A stretch of 7,436 nucleotides of DNA from Lysobacterales bacterium (GTDB taxonomy: Bacteria; Pseudomonadota; Gammaproteobacteria; Xanthomonadales; SZUA-36). This document shows positions 6,996 through 7,436 of the stretch, one piece after another. The first letter of the stretch is position 1, and each line of letters opens with the position of its first letter. The DNA lies in NCBI GenBank assembly GCA_026193295.1, contig JAPHSB010000104.1, positions 1-7,436 on the forward strand, given 5' to 3'. Both the position numbers and the translations under genes were made by a program. The notes beneath the pieces were generated by a model. That model was not told the DNA's origin and ran no database searches. It was given only the letters and a program-made list of their open reading frames with translations.

Positions 6996-7265
6996 ATGGA
7001 AACTGTAATTGGTATGACCGCAATCGCCGTAGCCCTGCTGATCGGCTTGGGCGCACTCGGCGTTGGTATCGGTGTGGGTATCCTGGGCGGTCGCCTGCTG
7101 GAAGGCTCGGCGCGCCAGCCTGAACTGGCCCCGATGCTGCAAGGCAAGTTCTTCCTGGCCATCGGCCTGCTTGACGCCGTCGCGATGATCGGTGTGGGTA
7201 TTGCGTTGTTCTTCACTTTCGCAAACCCGTTTGTCGGCCAGCTGCAGAACGCGCTGGGCGGCTGA
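6996..7265 (+). CDS. atpE: F0F1 ATP synthase subunit c
   Basis: Subunit c forms the proton-driven rotor ring in the inner membrane. The 89 residues make a helical hairpin: a first helix (about 8-32) with the Gly-rich packing motif GLGALGVGIGVGILGG, a polar loop with EGSARQPEL (36-44) whose Arg-Gln-Pro contacts the gamma and epsilon subunits, and a second helix (about 52-77) with the proton carrier Asp60 in LLDAVAMIGVG. An Asp followed by Ala, without the Gln/Glu-Ser sodium ligands of Na+-type rings, points to a proton-coupled enzyme. A tail of about ten residues after the second helix (FVGQLQNALGG) makes it longer than the 79-residue E. coli protein. It has a strong GGGAG Shine-Dalgarno and a T-rich leader. 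Confidence 0.97.
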   Translation: METVIGMTAIAVALLIGLGALGVGIGVGILGGRLLEGSARQPELAPMLQGKFFLAIGLLDAVAMIGVGIALFFTFANPFVGQLQNALGG

Positions 7266-7281
7266 ATCGGCTGTAGACGAG

Positions 7282-7307
7282 AGCTTCGCCCGGCGTGCTG
7301 GGCAGCT
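7282..7307 (+). other. Hairpin between atpE and atpF
   Basis: AGCT (7282-7285) and GCCCGG (7288-7293) pair with CTGGGC (7298-7303) and AGCT (7304-7307), giving a 10-bp stem with a 2-nt bulge, one G-T pair and a 4-nt CGTG loop. There is no T run after it. A stem here could protect the atpE 3' end from exonucleases or pause RNA polymerase, helping unequal expression of atpE and atpF. This role is inferred. Confidence 0.4.
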
Positions 7308-7347
7308 TGACCGAACCATTTATATGACTTTGGCAACGAGGTAGGGC

Positions 7348-7436
7348 ATGAACATCAATGCCACGTTAGTTTTGCAGTCGATCGCGATGATGATCTTCGT
7401 GTGGTTCTGCATGAAGTTCCTCTGTCCGCCCCTGAT
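7348..7436 (+). CDS. atpF: F0F1 ATP synthase subunit b (3' end outside window)
   Basis: The first 29 codons are present, and the frame runs off the right edge. The start MNINATLVLQSIAMMIFVWF closely follows the E. coli b-subunit N-terminus (MNLNATILGQ), and the segment CMKFLCPPL matches its CMKYVWPPL. This part is the single N-terminal membrane anchor; the missing remainder should be the long coiled coil that holds the F1 head to subunit a as the peripheral stalk. The ATG at 7348 has a GAGG-type Shine-Dalgarno at 7338-7341. Position directly after atpE confirms the assignment. Confidence 0.95.
   Translation, partial: MNINATLVLQSIAMMIFVWFCMKFLCPPL

Overview
The window looks like a chromosomal backbone segment from a high-GC gammaproteobacterium. 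The best evidence is the gene order rsmG-parA-parB-atpI-atpB-atpE-atpF, typical of gammaproteobacteria that keep chromosomal parAB. The AtpB, AtpE and AtpF N-terminus also align closely, from memory, with the E. coli subunits. I cannot name the genus. All genes read on the + strand and are tightly packed.

Layout. Positions 1-1963 hold the two ATPase genes of an Opp/Dpp-type peptide ABC importer (oppD, cut by the left edge, and oppF), overlapping by ATGA. At 2028-2684 is an unclassified outer-membrane-type lipoprotein. Eight bases later comes rsmG (16S rRNA G527 methyltransferase), which overlaps parA by ATGA; parB follows after 4 nt. The mnmG gene that usually precedes rsmG is absent, and oppDF plus the lipoprotein stand in its place.

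Positions 4991-5369 contain no gene. They hold a 253-bp symmetric nested inverted repeat (5007-5259): 13-bp perfect outer ends, a 29-bp inner block with one mismatch, exactly 61 nt between the blocks on both sides, and CGC on each flank. It looks like a small non-autonomous element (MITE or paired REP type) lodged between the par and atp operons. A plausible sigma70 promoter (5272-5301) lies just beyond its right end.

The atp operon then begins: atpI, atpB, atpE and the first 29 codons of atpF. AtpB is unusual. It has all the proton-path residues, but about 62 extra residues, including two predicted membrane helices, lie between the conserved Glu and His that line the periplasmic half-channel in E. 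coli. A T-rich leader precedes atpE, and a hairpin separates atpE from atpF.

Together the genes cover peptide uptake, ribosome modification, chromosome partition and ATP synthesis. The best candidates for something undescribed are the 5007-5259 element and the enlarged AtpB. No defence system, CRISPR array, RNA gene or complete transposon is visible.
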